DNA of 64,000 nucleotides from Leifsonia sp. 466MF (lineage in GTDB: Bacteria > Actinomycetota > Actinomycetes > Actinomycetales > Microbacteriaceae). Made by a program: the position numbers and the translations under genes. Of the stretch, positions 42,321-50,775 are shown piece by piece (position 1 is the stretch's first letter; each line of letters starts with the position of its first letter). Where the stretch lies: NCBI RefSeq assembly GCF_900100265.1, contig NZ_LT629696.1, positions 3,472,001-3,536,000 on the forward strand, in the 5' to 3' direction. Under the pieces are notes generated by a model. The model saw only the letters and a list, made by a program, of their open reading frames with translations. It made no database searches and was not told where the DNA came from.

Positions 42321-43226
42321 GTGGACCGCTTCGAGACGATCGCCGAGGGCGTGCACGCCGTACGCATCCCCATGCCGGGCGGCGGGCTGCCGTACAGCCT
42401 GGCCTACCTCGTCGAGGACGATCGTGGACGCCTCCATGTCATCGACCCCGGCTCCCCCACGGTCGAGGCGGCCGGCGCGCTCCTGGGCGCGGTGGATGCG
42501 CTGGGCCGCGCGCCGCGCGACATCGCGTCGATCGTCATCACGCACCTCCATGCCGACCACGCGGGAGGCGCCGCGGCCGTGCGCGCAGCGAGCGGCGCCA
42601 CCCTGCTGATGCACGCGCGCGAGGCCGAGGCCGCCGCGGCGATCACCCGAGGGATCCCCGAGCCGGACCTGGACGCGTGGGGCGTTCCCGCCGACCGCCG
42701 CCCGGAGCTGCTTGCGGCCGTCGCCTCACCGATCGCGGCCGGGCTGCCCGCGCCGGACGCCGTGCTCGCGGACGGGGACCTTCTCGACATTACGGGCCGT
42801 CGCCTCCGGGCACTATGGACGCCCGGGCACACTCCCGGCCATCTGTGCCTCCATGAGGAGGATGCCGGGCTCGTCTTCACCGGGGATCACGTGCTGCCGA
42901 CCGTCAACTCGGGTCTCGGCCTCGGCGGCCCGACGGCCACCAACCCCATCGCCGACTACCTCGCCGGGCTCAGCCGCATCGGGGAGCTGGACGCGCTCGC
43001 CCTGCCCGGGCACGAGCATCCCTTCACCGGCCTGGCGGAGCGCACAGCCGCCCTGCGCGAGCACCACCTCCGCCGGTCACGCGAGGTCGCCGCGCATCCC
43101 GGCGGCACCGTGTGGGAGATCGCGCGCGACCTGACCTGGACCGGCGGCTGGGACTCCCTCTCCGGCTTCACCCTGCTCTCCGCCCTCGCCCAAACCGCCC
43201 AGCACCGCGACTTCGTCGCCCCCTGA
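42321..43226 (+). CDS. Metallo-beta-lactamase-fold hydrolase
   Basis: The 301-residue protein carries the MBL zinc motif THLHADHAGG, then PGHTPGHLCL and FTGDHVLP, and a C-terminal winged-helix-like extension seen in LACTB2-like members. It should be an active zinc hydrolase acting on a thioester, lactone or ester. The GTG start lies 36 bases after the hydroxylase, so the two are probably co-transcribed. It may process the hydroxylation product, but the substrate is unknown. It converges on the IclR gene across a long palindromic element. Confidence 0.87.
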   Translation: MDRFETIAEGVHAVRIPMPGGGLPYSLAYLVEDDRGRLHVIDPGSPTVEAAGALLGAVDALGRAPRDIASIVITHLHADHAGGAAAVRAASGATLLMHAREAEAAAAITRGIPEPDLDAWGVPADRRPELLAAVASPIAAGLPAPDAVLADGDLLDITGRRLRALWTPGHTPGHLCLHEEDAGLVFTGDHVLPTVNSGLGLGGPTATNPIADYLAGLSRIGELDALALPGHEHPFTGLAERTAALREHHLRRSREVAAHPGGTVWEIARDLTWTGGWDSLSGFTLLSALAQTAQHRDFVAP

Positions 43227-43241
43227 CCCCTCCTTGCCCGT

Positions 43242-43325
43242 TCCCACCCACCGTCGAGTCCGCACAAATTGCACACGAAACGCCGTGCGAGCGTGCAAAG
43301 TATGCGGACTCGACGGTGGGTGGGA
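43242..43325. repeat. 84-bp element with perfect 23-bp inverted arms
   Basis: Left arm 43242-43264 and right arm 43303-43325 are exact reverse complements (both contain CCGTCGAGTCCGC or its complement). The 38-base centre has its own imperfect TTGCAC/GTGCAA symmetry and is AT-richer than the surroundings. It fills nearly all the space between the convergent MBL and IclR genes, so it can act as a bidirectional terminator, but it is far longer than needed and resembles a mobile palindromic repeat. Confidence 0.85.
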
Positions 43326-43330
43326 GGGGG

Positions 43331-44065
43331 TCAGCGGAGGTCGGACTCGATGGCGGCGGCGGCGGTGCGCAGGCGCGCTCCGATCGCGGCGGCGTCCACG
43401 TCGTTCGCGACGTAGACGACGGCGAGAGCCGCCACCGGCTGCCCGGGCGCCACGACCGGCACGGCGATCGACGCGAGACCCGCGATCACCTCGTCGTGGC
43501 TGGTCGCGTACCCCCGGCGCTGCGCGAGTGCGGCGTCGTCGCGGGGATGCTCCCCCGGCAGCGCCCGCCACTGCGCCTCGGTCAGGGCGGACTGGATGGC
43601 GATCCCCGGCGCACCCGAGGCGAGCGGGTGCCGCGTGCCCGGTCGTTGGGCGACCGTGGCGTGCGCGTGCGACGGCTCCACGGTCACCAGCGTGACCACG
43701 TCGTGGCGGTCGAGCACGGCGAGGAAGGCCGTCATCGTGAGCTCGTTCGCGACGGCCGTCAGCTGCGGAAGGGCCGCCGACTGCAGATCGCGCGACACCG
43801 ACCGTGCGAGTGTCGCCATCCGCGGCCCGAGCTCCACCGCACCGGCCGCGTCGCGCACGACGAGCCCGTGGTCCTCGAGCGTGCGGAGGATGCGGTACGT
43901 GATCGAGCGATGCAGCCCTAGCCTCGACGCGATCACCGGGATGCTGAGCGGCTCCCCCGCGTCGGCGAGCAGTTCGAGCATCCGGATGCCGCGCGACAGG
44001 GTCTGCAGCGGCGGCGTCTGCGTACTCGTCTGGCCAGAGGGTTGCGCGGCATCATCGGTGGGCAC
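43331..44065 (-). CDS. IclR-family transcriptional regulator
   Basis: The 244-residue protein has an N-terminal winged helix (PVIASRLGLHRSITYRILRTLEDHG, broken across residues ~40-65) and an IclR effector domain with GAPGIAIQ and IAVPVVAPGQPVAALAVV. IclR proteins often control aromatic and sugar-acid catabolism and sense the substrate. It is convergent with the hydroxylase/MBL genes and a likely regulator of them through the inverted repeat at 40339. The GTG start lies 7 bases after a perfect TATAAT with no ribosome site, so the mRNA is probably leaderless. Confidence 0.9.
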   Translation of the reverse strand: MPTDDAAQPSGQTSTQTPPLQTLSRGIRMLELLADAGEPLSIPVIASRLGLHRSITYRILRTLEDHGLVVRDAAGAVELGPRMATLARSVSRDLQSAALPQLTAVANELTMTAFLAVLDRHDVVTLVTVEPSHAHATVAQRPGTRHPLASGAPGIAIQSALTEAQWRALPGEHPRDDAALAQRRGYATSHDEVIAGLASIAVPVVAPGQPVAALAVVYVANDVDAAAIGARLRTAAAAIESDLR

Positions 44066-44072
44066 GTGTTCG

Positions 44073-44078
44073 ATTATA
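44073..44078 (-). promoter_or_regulatory. TATAAT -10 box giving a leaderless IclR transcript
   Basis: On the minus strand a perfect TATAAT is followed by 7 bases and then the GTG of the IclR gene, so transcription would start at or next to the GTG. No convincing -35 hexamer is seen. Confidence 0.5.
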
Positions 44079-44168
44079 GAAACACGCCTCCGCCGCGGTC
44101 TGCCCTGCGCAGATTCGCGACGGGCAGAAGCCGCAGACACCGCGGTCCACGGCTCCCACACTGGGCTC

Positions 44169-44729
44169 ATGGACACCGACAAGACCTCTCCCGTGCAACG
44201 GCTGCTCGACGAGCGCATCGTCTTCCTCGGCAGCGAGGTGACCGACGAGGTCGCCAACGACATCTGCGCCCAGCTGCTCCTGCTGGATTCGATCGCGCCC
44301 GACCGCGACATCTTCCTCTACATCAACTCCCCGGGCGGTTCGGTCACCGCCGGGTTCGCGATCTTCGACACCATGAACTTCGTGAAAGCCGACGTGGCCA
44401 CGCTCGCGCTGGGCTTCGCCGCCTCCATGGGCCAGTTCCTGCTGTCGTCGGGGAAGCGCGGCAAGCGCTACGCCCTGCCGAACTCCTCCGTGGTCATGCA
44501 CCAGCCGCACGGCGGCTTCGGCGGGACCTCGGCCGACATCCAGACGCAGGCGAAGCAGATCCTGCACTTCAAGCGGCGGATGGCCGAGCTCACCAGCGAG
44601 CAGACCGGACGCCCGGTGGCGCAGATCATCGAGGACGGCGACCGCGACCGCTGGTTCACCGCCGACGAGGCCCGCGACTACGGCTTCGTGGATGAGGTGG
44701 TCGGCTCGACGACGGCGCTCAAGCCGTAG
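44169..44729 (+). CDS. clpP: ATP-dependent Clp protease proteolytic subunit (ClpP-like)
   Basis: The 186-residue serine peptidase has the ClpP fold and a complete triad: Ser86 (GFAASMGQFLL), His111 (VMHQPHGG) and Asp160 (DGDRDRWF). It would assemble with itself or another ClpP and a Clp ATPase to degrade proteins. No clpX or clpC and no second clpP is adjacent, so this is a stand-alone extra copy. The ATG at 44169 has no evident ribosome site; the frame is open upstream through the divergent IclR region but without homology. Its length is short, lacking a long propeptide. Confidence 0.9.
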   Translation: MDTDKTSPVQRLLDERIVFLGSEVTDEVANDICAQLLLLDSIAPDRDIFLYINSPGGSVTAGFAIFDTMNFVKADVATLALGFAASMGQFLLSSGKRGKRYALPNSSVVMHQPHGGFGGTSADIQTQAKQILHFKRRMAELTSEQTGRPVAQIIEDGDRDRWFTADEARDYGFVDEVVGSTTALKP

Positions 44730-44751
44730 CCGACCTCAAGCCGCGGATCCG

Positions 44752-45225
44752 TCAGGCGCCGACCGGCTGCCGGGTGTTGACCACATCCACCCGGGCGTCG
44801 ATGAACGAGTGCACGCTCTCGTGGATGTGGTACTGCGTGTGCGAGAGGCGCGCGTCCCTGCTCCGCAGCAGCGCGTGTGCGGCCGCCCGGCGCGCGCGCA
44901 GACGCCCGAGCGAGATCGCGGAGGCGAGCAGCACCGCCAGAGCCAGCGCGGCGCCCGCGCCGTCGACCGCCGCCTGCCACCCGGGGGCGGTCACGGCGAG
45001 GGCGACCGCCCAGGCGGCACCGATCACGACGAGCGCCGCGCCGGCGGTCCACAGCGTGACGCGGGCGAGCCGCAGCGGATGCGTCGCGAGCAGCGCCCGG
45101 GCCTCCGCGTTCTCGCGCTCGTGCTGACGACGGCGTTCCTTCGCCCAATGCAGGTCGCGCTCGTGGCGACGGGCGAGCAGTTGGGCCCGGTCGTGGGCAT
45201 GGTTGTAGGGCAGGGTGGTGTGCAC
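44752..45225 (-). CDS. Hypothetical membrane protein with two helices
   Basis: The 157-residue protein has a basic, His/Arg-rich N-terminus (LLARRHERDLHWAKERRRQHE), two hydrophobic helices at about 52-75 and 85-105, and a basic C-terminal tail. The GTG start follows AAAGGA with 7-base spacing. I recognise no family. Arg-rich tails on both sides of a hairpin suggest both termini are cytoplasmic. It converges on the clpP gene and is divergent from the GH6 gene. Confidence 0.65.
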   Translation of the reverse strand: MHTTLPYNHAHDRAQLLARRHERDLHWAKERRRQHERENAEARALLATHPLRLARVTLWTAGAALVVIGAAWAVALAVTAPGWQAAVDGAGAALALAVLLASAISLGRLRARRAAAHALLRSRDARLSHTQYHIHESVHSFIDARVDVVNTRQPVGA

Positions 45226-45450
45226 GATACGTCCTTTGCGCGTTCGGGTTCTCCCGCGGACCGGTTTCGGGTCGGCTCCCGCGGGGCTCAAGACAGTAAC
45301 TCGGGTGTGACATCCGCGAGCATAGCCAGAAAGACCGGTCTGTGGGTCGTTTGGAGGACACGGTTCTGTACCCCAATCCGGGCGACACGGATGCGGTCCA
45401 CCCGGCGCTGTTAGGGTGTGGACTTCCGGGAGTGCGCGGAAGGGGAGCGG

Positions 45451-46476
45451 ATGCGGAAACCGGTCGTCGCAGCAGTCGTGGGGGCGCTCGCCCTCATAGC
45501 GGTCGCCGCGGCCGTCGGCGTGGGCCTCAAGGCCGCCACGCCTGCCCCTGCGGCGAGCGCACCCTCCAGCCCTCCCCCGACCACCGACCGGCAGGCGCCG
45601 GCGTTCGCGTCGCCGCGGCTCTATCTCGATCCGAATACCGAGGCCGCCGCCGCGCAGAAGCGCCTGCTCGCCCTCGGGGACACCGCCGGTGCGGCCGTCG
45701 CCGATCAGATCGCCACGGTGCCGACGGCGGTCTGGCTGGGCGAGTGGTTCCAGGGCGACCGGCTGGTGACCGAGCTCAGCAATGACGTCGCCGACGCACG
45801 TGCGCAGAAGGCCACCCCGGTCTTCGTCGCCTACGGCATCCCTAACCGCGACTGCGGCGGATACTCGAAGGGCGGGCTCTCCGCCGACCAGTACCTGCCG
45901 TGGATCCGCACCATGGCATCCACCCTGCAGGGCAGTGGCGCGGTCGTGCTGCTGGAGCCCGACTCGCTGGCCATGCTGTCGTCCGAGAAGTGCGCGGGGT
46001 CGGCGGAGGTCCGTCTTCCGCTGCTGCGTTCGTCGGTGAGCATCCTCGAGGGGGCGGGCGTCGCCACATATCTCGACGGCGGGAACGCCCGCTGGCTGTC
46101 GCCGGACGACCAGGCTGCGTGGCTGAAGCGCGCGAACATCGAGGAGGCGCACGGCTTCTTCACCAATGTCTCGAACTTCGACACGACGCAGCGCGAACGC
46201 GACTACGCGGGCCGCCTCTCGTCGAAGGTCGGCTGGAAGCACTACGTGATCGACGTCTCCCGCAACGGCAACGGCTGGACGGGCACCTGGTGCAATCCGC
46301 CGGGCGCCGCTCTCGGGCAGGACCCGAAGGTGACCGAAGGCAGCGACGGCAAGCTGGATGCGCTGCTCTGGGTGAAGCATCCCGGCGTCAGCGACGGCAG
46401 TTGCAACGGCGGTCCGGCCGCGGGCGTCTGGTGGCAGGCCGGAGCGGAGGCGCTCGTGAACGGCCGCGACAAGTGA
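45451..46476 (+). CDS. Cellulase/endoglucanase, family GH6
   Basis: The 341-residue protein has an N-terminal hydrophobic signal/anchor (VVAAVVGALALIAVAAAVG) and a Pro/Ser/Thr linker, then a GH6 catalytic domain from about residue 55. Catalytic marks are IPNRDCGGYS and LLEPDSLAML, with the Asp donor, and a late VGWKHYVIDVSRNGNGW then WVKHPGVSDG. It should cleave beta-1,4-glucan by inversion outside the cell. It has no recognisable cellulose-binding module. The ATG at 45451, with AAGGGGAG upstream, is preferred over an in-frame GTG at 45418. Confidence 0.9.
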   Translation: MRKPVVAAVVGALALIAVAAAVGVGLKAATPAPAASAPSSPPPTTDRQAPAFASPRLYLDPNTEAAAAQKRLLALGDTAGAAVADQIATVPTAVWLGEWFQGDRLVTELSNDVADARAQKATPVFVAYGIPNRDCGGYSKGGLSADQYLPWIRTMASTLQGSGAVVLLEPDSLAMLSSEKCAGSAEVRLPLLRSSVSILEGAGVATYLDGGNARWLSPDDQAAWLKRANIEEAHGFFTNVSNFDTTQRERDYAGRLSSKVGWKHYVIDVSRNGNGWTGTWCNPPGAALGQDPKVTEGSDGKLDALLWVKHPGVSDGSCNGGPAAGVWWQAGAEALVNGRDK

Positions 46477-46925
46477 CCGTGAGCGCCTGCGAGCAGCTCG
46501 CCGCTGCCTGCGACCGCCTCGCCGCGCGGACTCCACCCCTGTCGCCGGGGCGGTTCCTGCGCGACCTCGGCCACGAGGTCGCGGGGGTCCGGCGCGGTCC
46601 GTTCTGGTTCCTCGACGCCGGGCGTGGCGGCTCCAACCGCATCCGCGGCCGCGGCTTCCGCCGGCACGTGGACGACGGGACGGAGGGCCAGGCGCGCCAC
46701 TTCGCCGGGATCGTCTCGGTCGCCGCCCGCGTGGGGTCGCGTCCGGCCCGCTGGCTGTCCATCCACGTCGGACGGGATGCGCCCGACACCGCCGACGGCC
46801 GCCTCACCGATCTCGCGCTCGACTTCGTGCGGTCCGTCCGCTCGGGCGAACTGCCGCTGAGCGACACCGGCGACTGGGTGCGGGCGCGGCTCTGCGCGGG
46901 CGCCGCATCCTTCCAGCGCTCCTGA
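46473..46925 (+). CDS. Hypothetical protein translationally coupled to the GH6 gene
   Basis: The 150-residue protein begins at a GTG whose GTGA overlaps the cellulase stop. It is Arg/Ala-rich with a central beta region (RGPFWFLDAGRGGSNRIRGRGF) and no signal or membrane segment. No family is recognised. The coupling and plausible codon use make it a likely real gene, but open frames on the opposite strand in this stretch mean the call is not certain. Confidence 0.55.
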   Translation: MTVSACEQLAAACDRLAARTPPLSPGRFLRDLGHEVAGVRRGPFWFLDAGRGGSNRIRGRGFRRHVDDGTEGQARHFAGIVSVAARVGSRPARWLSIHVGRDAPDTADGRLTDLALDFVRSVRSGELPLSDTGDWVRARLCAGAASFQRS

Positions 46926-46935
46926 GCCGCCGCCG

Positions 46936-47814
46936 CTACTCCGTCGACGGCAGGTGACGCCCGCGGTGGATCTCGTACAGGCTCGCGTGCCCGGGCGAGT
47001 CGGGGTCGTCGACGATCGGCCGGTCGGCCATGAACAGCCGGATGATGTGGGCCAGCTCGCCGGGATGGCTGAAGTTGATCGCGTGCGCCGCCCCCTCGAT
47101 CCGCACCACCAGCACGTGGTTGTCCGTCGCCGACGCGATCTCCCGCACCCGGTCGGGGCCTGGCAGCAGCGGGTCGCGGTCGCCGATCACGACGAGGGTC
47201 GGGATGCGCAGCTCCAGCAGCCGCTCCAGCGACGGGTACGACGTGAGGGCGCTGAACATCTTGAACGTGCTCGGAACCCCGAAGCGGAGGTAGTCCGGCG
47301 TCGCCACCCGCATCATCCGGGGCGGCTCACGCCCTCCGTCCCGGGTCAGCTGGCCGATGGCCCGACGCAGCGGCCTGTTGTAGACGCCTCCCGCCGGCGA
47401 GACCAGGATGGCGCGCTCGATGCGCTCGGGATAGTGGTGCGCGAACTCGAGGATGACCGGGCAGCCCATGGAGTTGCCGACGAGGGTGACCGTCTCGATG
47501 CCCCGGTCGTCGAGGAACCGCGCTGCGTCGCGCGCGAGGTCCGGGATGTCGAGACCCTGCGGCACCTTGCCGCTCCGGCCGAAGCCGGGCAGGTCGGGGA
47601 CGAGGGTGTGGAACTCGTTCGCGAGCCGCTCGGCGGTGGGCAGCAGGTACCGGCCGGACAGGCCGAAGCCGTGCACGTGCATCATCGCCGGGGCGTCCGG
47701 AGGGTTCGGCGATTCGCGGTAGAACACGTCGACCCCGTCGACGACGGTCCATCGCTCGGAAAGGCTCGACGCCGGTCGGCGCGGGAGGCGCCGCGGCACG
47801 CTCTTGGTGCTCAT
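46936..47814 (-). CDS. Alpha/beta-fold hydrolase
   Basis: The 292-residue protein has the alpha/beta hydrolase marks: oxyanion HGFGLSG, nucleophile elbow VGNSMGCPV, acid in IGDRDPLLPG and the late catalytic His in IEGAAHAINFSHP. It resembles meta-cleavage-product hydrolases and haloperoxidase-like esterases. It should hydrolyse an ester or C-C bond in the cytoplasm, but the substrate is not predictable. It lies 47 bases after the HAD phosphatase gene on the same strand. Confidence 0.88.
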   Translation of the reverse strand: MSTKSVPRRLPRRPASSLSERWTVVDGVDVFYRESPNPPDAPAMMHVHGFGLSGRYLLPTAERLANEFHTLVPDLPGFGRSGKVPQGLDIPDLARDAARFLDDRGIETVTLVGNSMGCPVILEFAHHYPERIERAILVSPAGGVYNRPLRRAIGQLTRDGGREPPRMMRVATPDYLRFGVPSTFKMFSALTSYPSLERLLELRIPTLVVIGDRDPLLPGPDRVREIASATDNHVLVVRIEGAAHAINFSHPGELAHIIRLFMADRPIVDDPDSPGHASLYEIHRGRHLPSTE

Positions 47815-47861
47815 GGCGCGATCCTGCTCGCCTCAGGCGGCCTCGCGCAATGCAGTACCTG

Positions 47862-48491
47862 TCAGCGCAGCGCGGCCCGGAATCCGGCGTAGTCGTTGAG
47901 CCGGTCGAGACCCGCGGTGGCCGCGGATTCGTGCGACCCCACCACGACGACGCGGGCGCCAGAGGCCACCGCCGCAGCGATACCGGCCTCCGCGTCCTCG
48001 AACACGACGCAGTCGCCGATCGGTACGCCGAGCTGCTCGGCGGCGCGGAGGTAGCCCTCGGGATCCGGCTTTCCGCGGGTGACGTCCTCCGCGGCGACGA
48101 GCACGTCGGGCACAGGGACTCCGGCGGCGCGGAGCCGGCCGACGGCCAGCTCGCGCGGCGCACTGGTCACCACGGCGACCGGCGCTCCGTCGGCCACGAG
48201 ACGACCGAGCAGAGCGACCGCACCCGGGATCTCGACGATGCCGTCGGTGCGGGTGACCTCCTCTGCGACGAGCCCGCCGACCAGGCCGGCCCGGTCGTCG
48301 TCGGTCAGTGCGGGGAGGAAGTGCGCGACGGTGTCGACCGCCTGCCGGCCGTGAGCGTACGCGAGCAGTGCCGACGCATCCAGCCCGTGCCGGTCGGCGA
48401 AGGCCGTCCAGACGGATTCGACCACCGCCGTCGAGTCGACGAGCGTCCCATCCATGTCGAACAGGAAGCCGGCCGCCAAGATCTCATCCAC
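47862..48491 (-). CDS. HAD-superfamily sugar-phosphatase-like hydrolase
   Basis: The 209-residue protein has HAD motif I FDMDGTLVDS, motif II VVTSAP, the Lys in RGKPDPEGY and motif IV VFEDAEAGIAAA. The cap type and length match sugar phosphatases and beta-phosphoglucomutase relatives such as glycerol-3-phosphatase. It probably dephosphorylates a small sugar or polyol phosphate in the cytoplasm. The GTG start is preceded by GGAGC at short spacing. Confidence 0.88.
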   Translation of the reverse strand: MDEILAAGFLFDMDGTLVDSTAVVESVWTAFADRHGLDASALLAYAHGRQAVDTVAHFLPALTDDDRAGLVGGLVAEEVTRTDGIVEIPGAVALLGRLVADGAPVAVVTSAPRELAVGRLRAAGVPVPDVLVAAEDVTRGKPDPEGYLRAAEQLGVPIGDCVVFEDAEAGIAAAVASGARVVVVGSHESAATAGLDRLNDYAGFRAALR

Positions 48492-48533
48492 GCTCCGAGC
48501 TTAGGAGAAGGCAGGGGATGCGCCCCCCGGCCA

Positions 48534-48581
48534 GACGAGAAGGGCGACGAGAAGGGCGGTGAGAAGCGCGACGACAGGGGC
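48534..48581. repeat. Four tandem 12-bp repeats
   Basis: GACGAGAAGGGC is present exactly twice (48534-48545, 48546-48557), followed by the degenerate copies GGTGAGAAGCGC and GACGACAGGGGC. It lies in the gap between the oxidase and phosphatase genes, against a strong hairpin. It could be read as a short repetitive peptide on the plus strand, but nothing supports a gene there. Confidence 0.6.
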
Positions 48582-48629
48582 GGAGGGGGTCCATCCCACG
48601 GTGCCGCCGGAGCGGCGGACCCCCTCCGC
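48580..48629. terminator. Stem-loop terminator after the oxidase operon
   Basis: GCGGAGGGGGTCC (48580-48592) pairs perfectly with GGACCCCCTCCGC (48617-48629), and the loop contains a further GCCGC/GCGGC stem. It begins 5 bases after the end of the FAD oxidase gene, which closes the ABC operon, and lacks a U tract. Confidence 0.65.
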
Positions 48630-48634
48630 GACGT

Positions 48635-49765
48635 TCACACCAGGGCGGCTGAGAAGCGCGCGGGGCGGAACGTGTCGAGGAGCGGCGACTTCTCGCCGGT
48701 CAGGATCTCGCGGGCGAGGAGTTCGCCCGCGATCAGCCCGAGCGTCGCGCCGCTGTGGGTGAAGGCCACGAAGTAGCCGTCGATCTGCTCCAGCTCACCG
48801 AGCACGGGCTCGCCGTCGCCGGGGATGGGCTTGCCGCCGATGCCGAAGCCGTCGAGCTCCAGCGTCGGGTGGCCGGCGAGCACGCGCGACGCCTCCTCCA
48901 GCAGGCGGTCGACGATGCCGTCCGGCACGGTCACGGAGCCATCGTCTCCGACGATCAGCGCCTCTTCCGACCAGGCCGAGTCGAGGGCGAGGGCACCGGT
49001 CGGGGTCGGACGGACGGCGACGTTGGGCGTATTCAGCACGGCCGTGAGCCCGGTCTGCACCGGCTTGGTCCAGACGAGGAGCGCCTCGGGGCTGCCGTCC
49101 TCGATCGTCACGCCGTGCTCGGCCACCTGGGCGGGGACGCCGGGGCCGGTCGCGAGCAGCACGGCGTCGGCGTCGAAGCGACGGCCGTCGGGGGTGACCG
49201 CACCGACGGCGCGGCCGTCCTCCACCACGACCTCGACGTGTCCGGCGTTGGTGATCAGTGTTCCGCCGCGCGACGTGAACTCGGCCGCGAGGTACGCGAT
49301 GAGCGACGGCAGGTCGACCCAGCCCTCGCCCGGGTTGAAGATGGCGCCCTCGGTGGCGATGGCTGCCGGGTCGACCCCGGGGGCCCACTCGGCGATGTCG
49401 TCGGCGCTGAGCCACTGGGCGTCGTAGCCGATGGCACGCTCGTGCTCCAGGATGTGCGCGAACGACTCGCCCTCCGGCGCCCAGGTCAGTCCCCCGTCGA
49501 AGCGAAGGAACTCCGCGACGTCGGCGCGGGCCGCGAGGGTGCGGTAGCGGTCGATCCCGAGCTGGCGCAGCGCATGGTACTCCGGCGAGCGCAGGCCGGC
49601 CGTGTTCAGCCAGGACAGCGAGCGTCCGCTTGCGCCGCTGGCGAGCTCCGCCTCGGTCAGCAGCGTCACCTGGGCGCCGGAGCGGACCAGCTGGGTCGCG
49701 GTCGAGACGCCGAGGACGCCGCCGCCGATGACGACGACGCGGGTGCGGGTGGATGGTGCGGTCAT
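48635..49765 (-). CDS. FAD-dependent amine/amino-acid oxidoreductase (DAO family)
   Basis: The 376-residue flavoprotein has the FAD motif VVVIGGGVLGVSTA at residues 9-22, a DAO-fold substrate region and the C-terminal IDGYFVAFTHSGATLGLIAGELLA. Members oxidise secondary amines such as sarcosine, opines, D-amino acids or glycated amino acids. It ends an operon with an amino-acid-type importer and a sugar-type dehydrogenase, which suggests a sugar-amino-acid conjugate or opine as substrate. The ATG at 49763-49765 is 5 bases after the preceding gene's stop. Confidence 0.87.
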   Translation of the reverse strand: MTAPSTRTRVVVIGGGVLGVSTATQLVRSGAQVTLLTEAELASGASGRSLSWLNTAGLRSPEYHALRQLGIDRYRTLAARADVAEFLRFDGGLTWAPEGESFAHILEHERAIGYDAQWLSADDIAEWAPGVDPAAIATEGAIFNPGEGWVDLPSLIAYLAAEFTSRGGTLITNAGHVEVVVEDGRAVGAVTPDGRRFDADAVLLATGPGVPAQVAEHGVTIEDGSPEALLVWTKPVQTGLTAVLNTPNVAVRPTPTGALALDSAWSEEALIVGDDGSVTVPDGIVDRLLEEASRVLAGHPTLELDGFGIGGKPIPGDGEPVLGELEQIDGYFVAFTHSGATLGLIAGELLAREILTGEKSPLLDTFRPARFSAALV

Positions 49766-49770
49766 GGTGC

Positions 49771-50775
49771 TCACTTTCGGTTCAGCGTGTGGATGGTGTC
49801 GATCAGTTCGAGGGCCGCCAGGCTCTCCCGCGGGTCCACCGGGAGCGGCGTCCCGCCCTGAAGCGCGGCGGCGAGCTCGCGGTAGAAGGCGGCGTAGTCG
49901 CCGGGCACGAGAGGGATCTCGTCGGGATGCGCGTCCGTTCCGAGGCGGCCGGGGGTGTTCGCGTGTCCGAGCCGCGGATCGCCGGGGAGGGTGCCGCCGG
50001 CGAGCTGCGACTCCTGCGGGTCGAGGCCCCAGGAGACGAAGCCGGAGCGCGAGCCGAGCACGCGGAACCGCGGCCCGGCGATGGGAGCTACGGCGCTCAT
50101 CCAGAGGTGGCTGGTGGTGCCGGCGTCGTGCTCGAGGACGACGAAGACGTCGTCGTCGGCCCCCGCGTCTCGCCGGTTGCGCAGCTCGGCGTGCGCCACC
50201 CGGGCGGGGCCGAACAGCAGCAGGGCCTGGTCGATGAGGTGCGCGCCGAGATCGAAGAGGATGCCGCCGCCCTCCTGCACGGACGTGGTCGACTTCCACG
50301 ACTCGTCGGCCGCGGGCTTCCACCACTCGAACCGGGACTCGAAGCGGCGGACCTCGCCGAGCGCTCCGTCGTCGACGAGTCGCCGCAGGGTGAGGAAGTC
50401 GCCGTCCCACCGGCGGTTCTGGAAGACGGTGAACGGCACGCCCGCCGCTTCAGCACACTCGATCAGGGCGCGGCCGGCCGCCGTGTCCGGCGCGAACGGC
50501 TTGTCGACGACCGTCGCCAGACCCGCATCGATGGCGGCCGTCGCGTGGGCGACGTGCAGCGGGGTCGGCGAGGCGACGACCACCAGGTCGAGCCCGGGAT
50601 GCGCGAGCAGCGCATCCACGTCCGGCACCGCCGTCGCGCGCGGGTGGTCGGCGGCCAGCCGGTCCGTCTGCGAGGTGACGACCGCGGCGAGCTCGAACGC
50701 GGGGTCCGCCGCGAGGAACGGCGCATGGAAGACCCGCCCGGCGACGCCGTAGCCGATCAGGCCGACGCGGATCAC
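49771..50775 (-). CDS. Gfo/Idh/MocA-family oxidoreductase
   Basis: The 334-residue protein has the Rossmann motif VGLIGYGVAGRVFHAPFL, the Lys motif VVDKPFAPD (in place of EKP) and the family WEEGGGILFDLGAHLIDQ-like segment (SVQEGGGILFDLGAHLIDQ). It resembles scyllo-inositol or YdgJ-type dehydrogenases that act on polyhydroxy compounds. Its presence between an amino-acid-type ATPase and an amine oxidase is unusual. The GTG start overlaps the ATPase stop by 4 bases (GTGA). Confidence 0.88.
   Translation of the reverse strand: MIRVGLIGYGVAGRVFHAPFLAADPAFELAAVVTSQTDRLAADHPRATAVPDVDALLAHPGLDLVVVASPTPLHVAHATAAIDAGLATVVDKPFAPDTAAGRALIECAEAAGVPFTVFQNRRWDGDFLTLRRLVDDGALGEVRRFESRFEWWKPAADESWKSTTSVQEGGGILFDLGAHLIDQALLLFGPARVAHAELRNRRDAGADDDVFVVLEHDAGTTSHLWMSAVAPIAGPRFRVLGSRSGFVSWGLDPQESQLAGGTLPGDPRLGHANTPGRLGTDAHPDEIPLVPGDYAAFYRELAAALQGGTPLPVDPRESLAALELIDTIHTLNRK

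Noticed and set aside
48534..48581. Plus-strand peptide repeat DEKG-like from the 12-bp tandem repeat
   Set aside because: No start codon with a ribosome site opens this frame in the gap; the long frame containing it is antisense to the HAD and oxidase genes.
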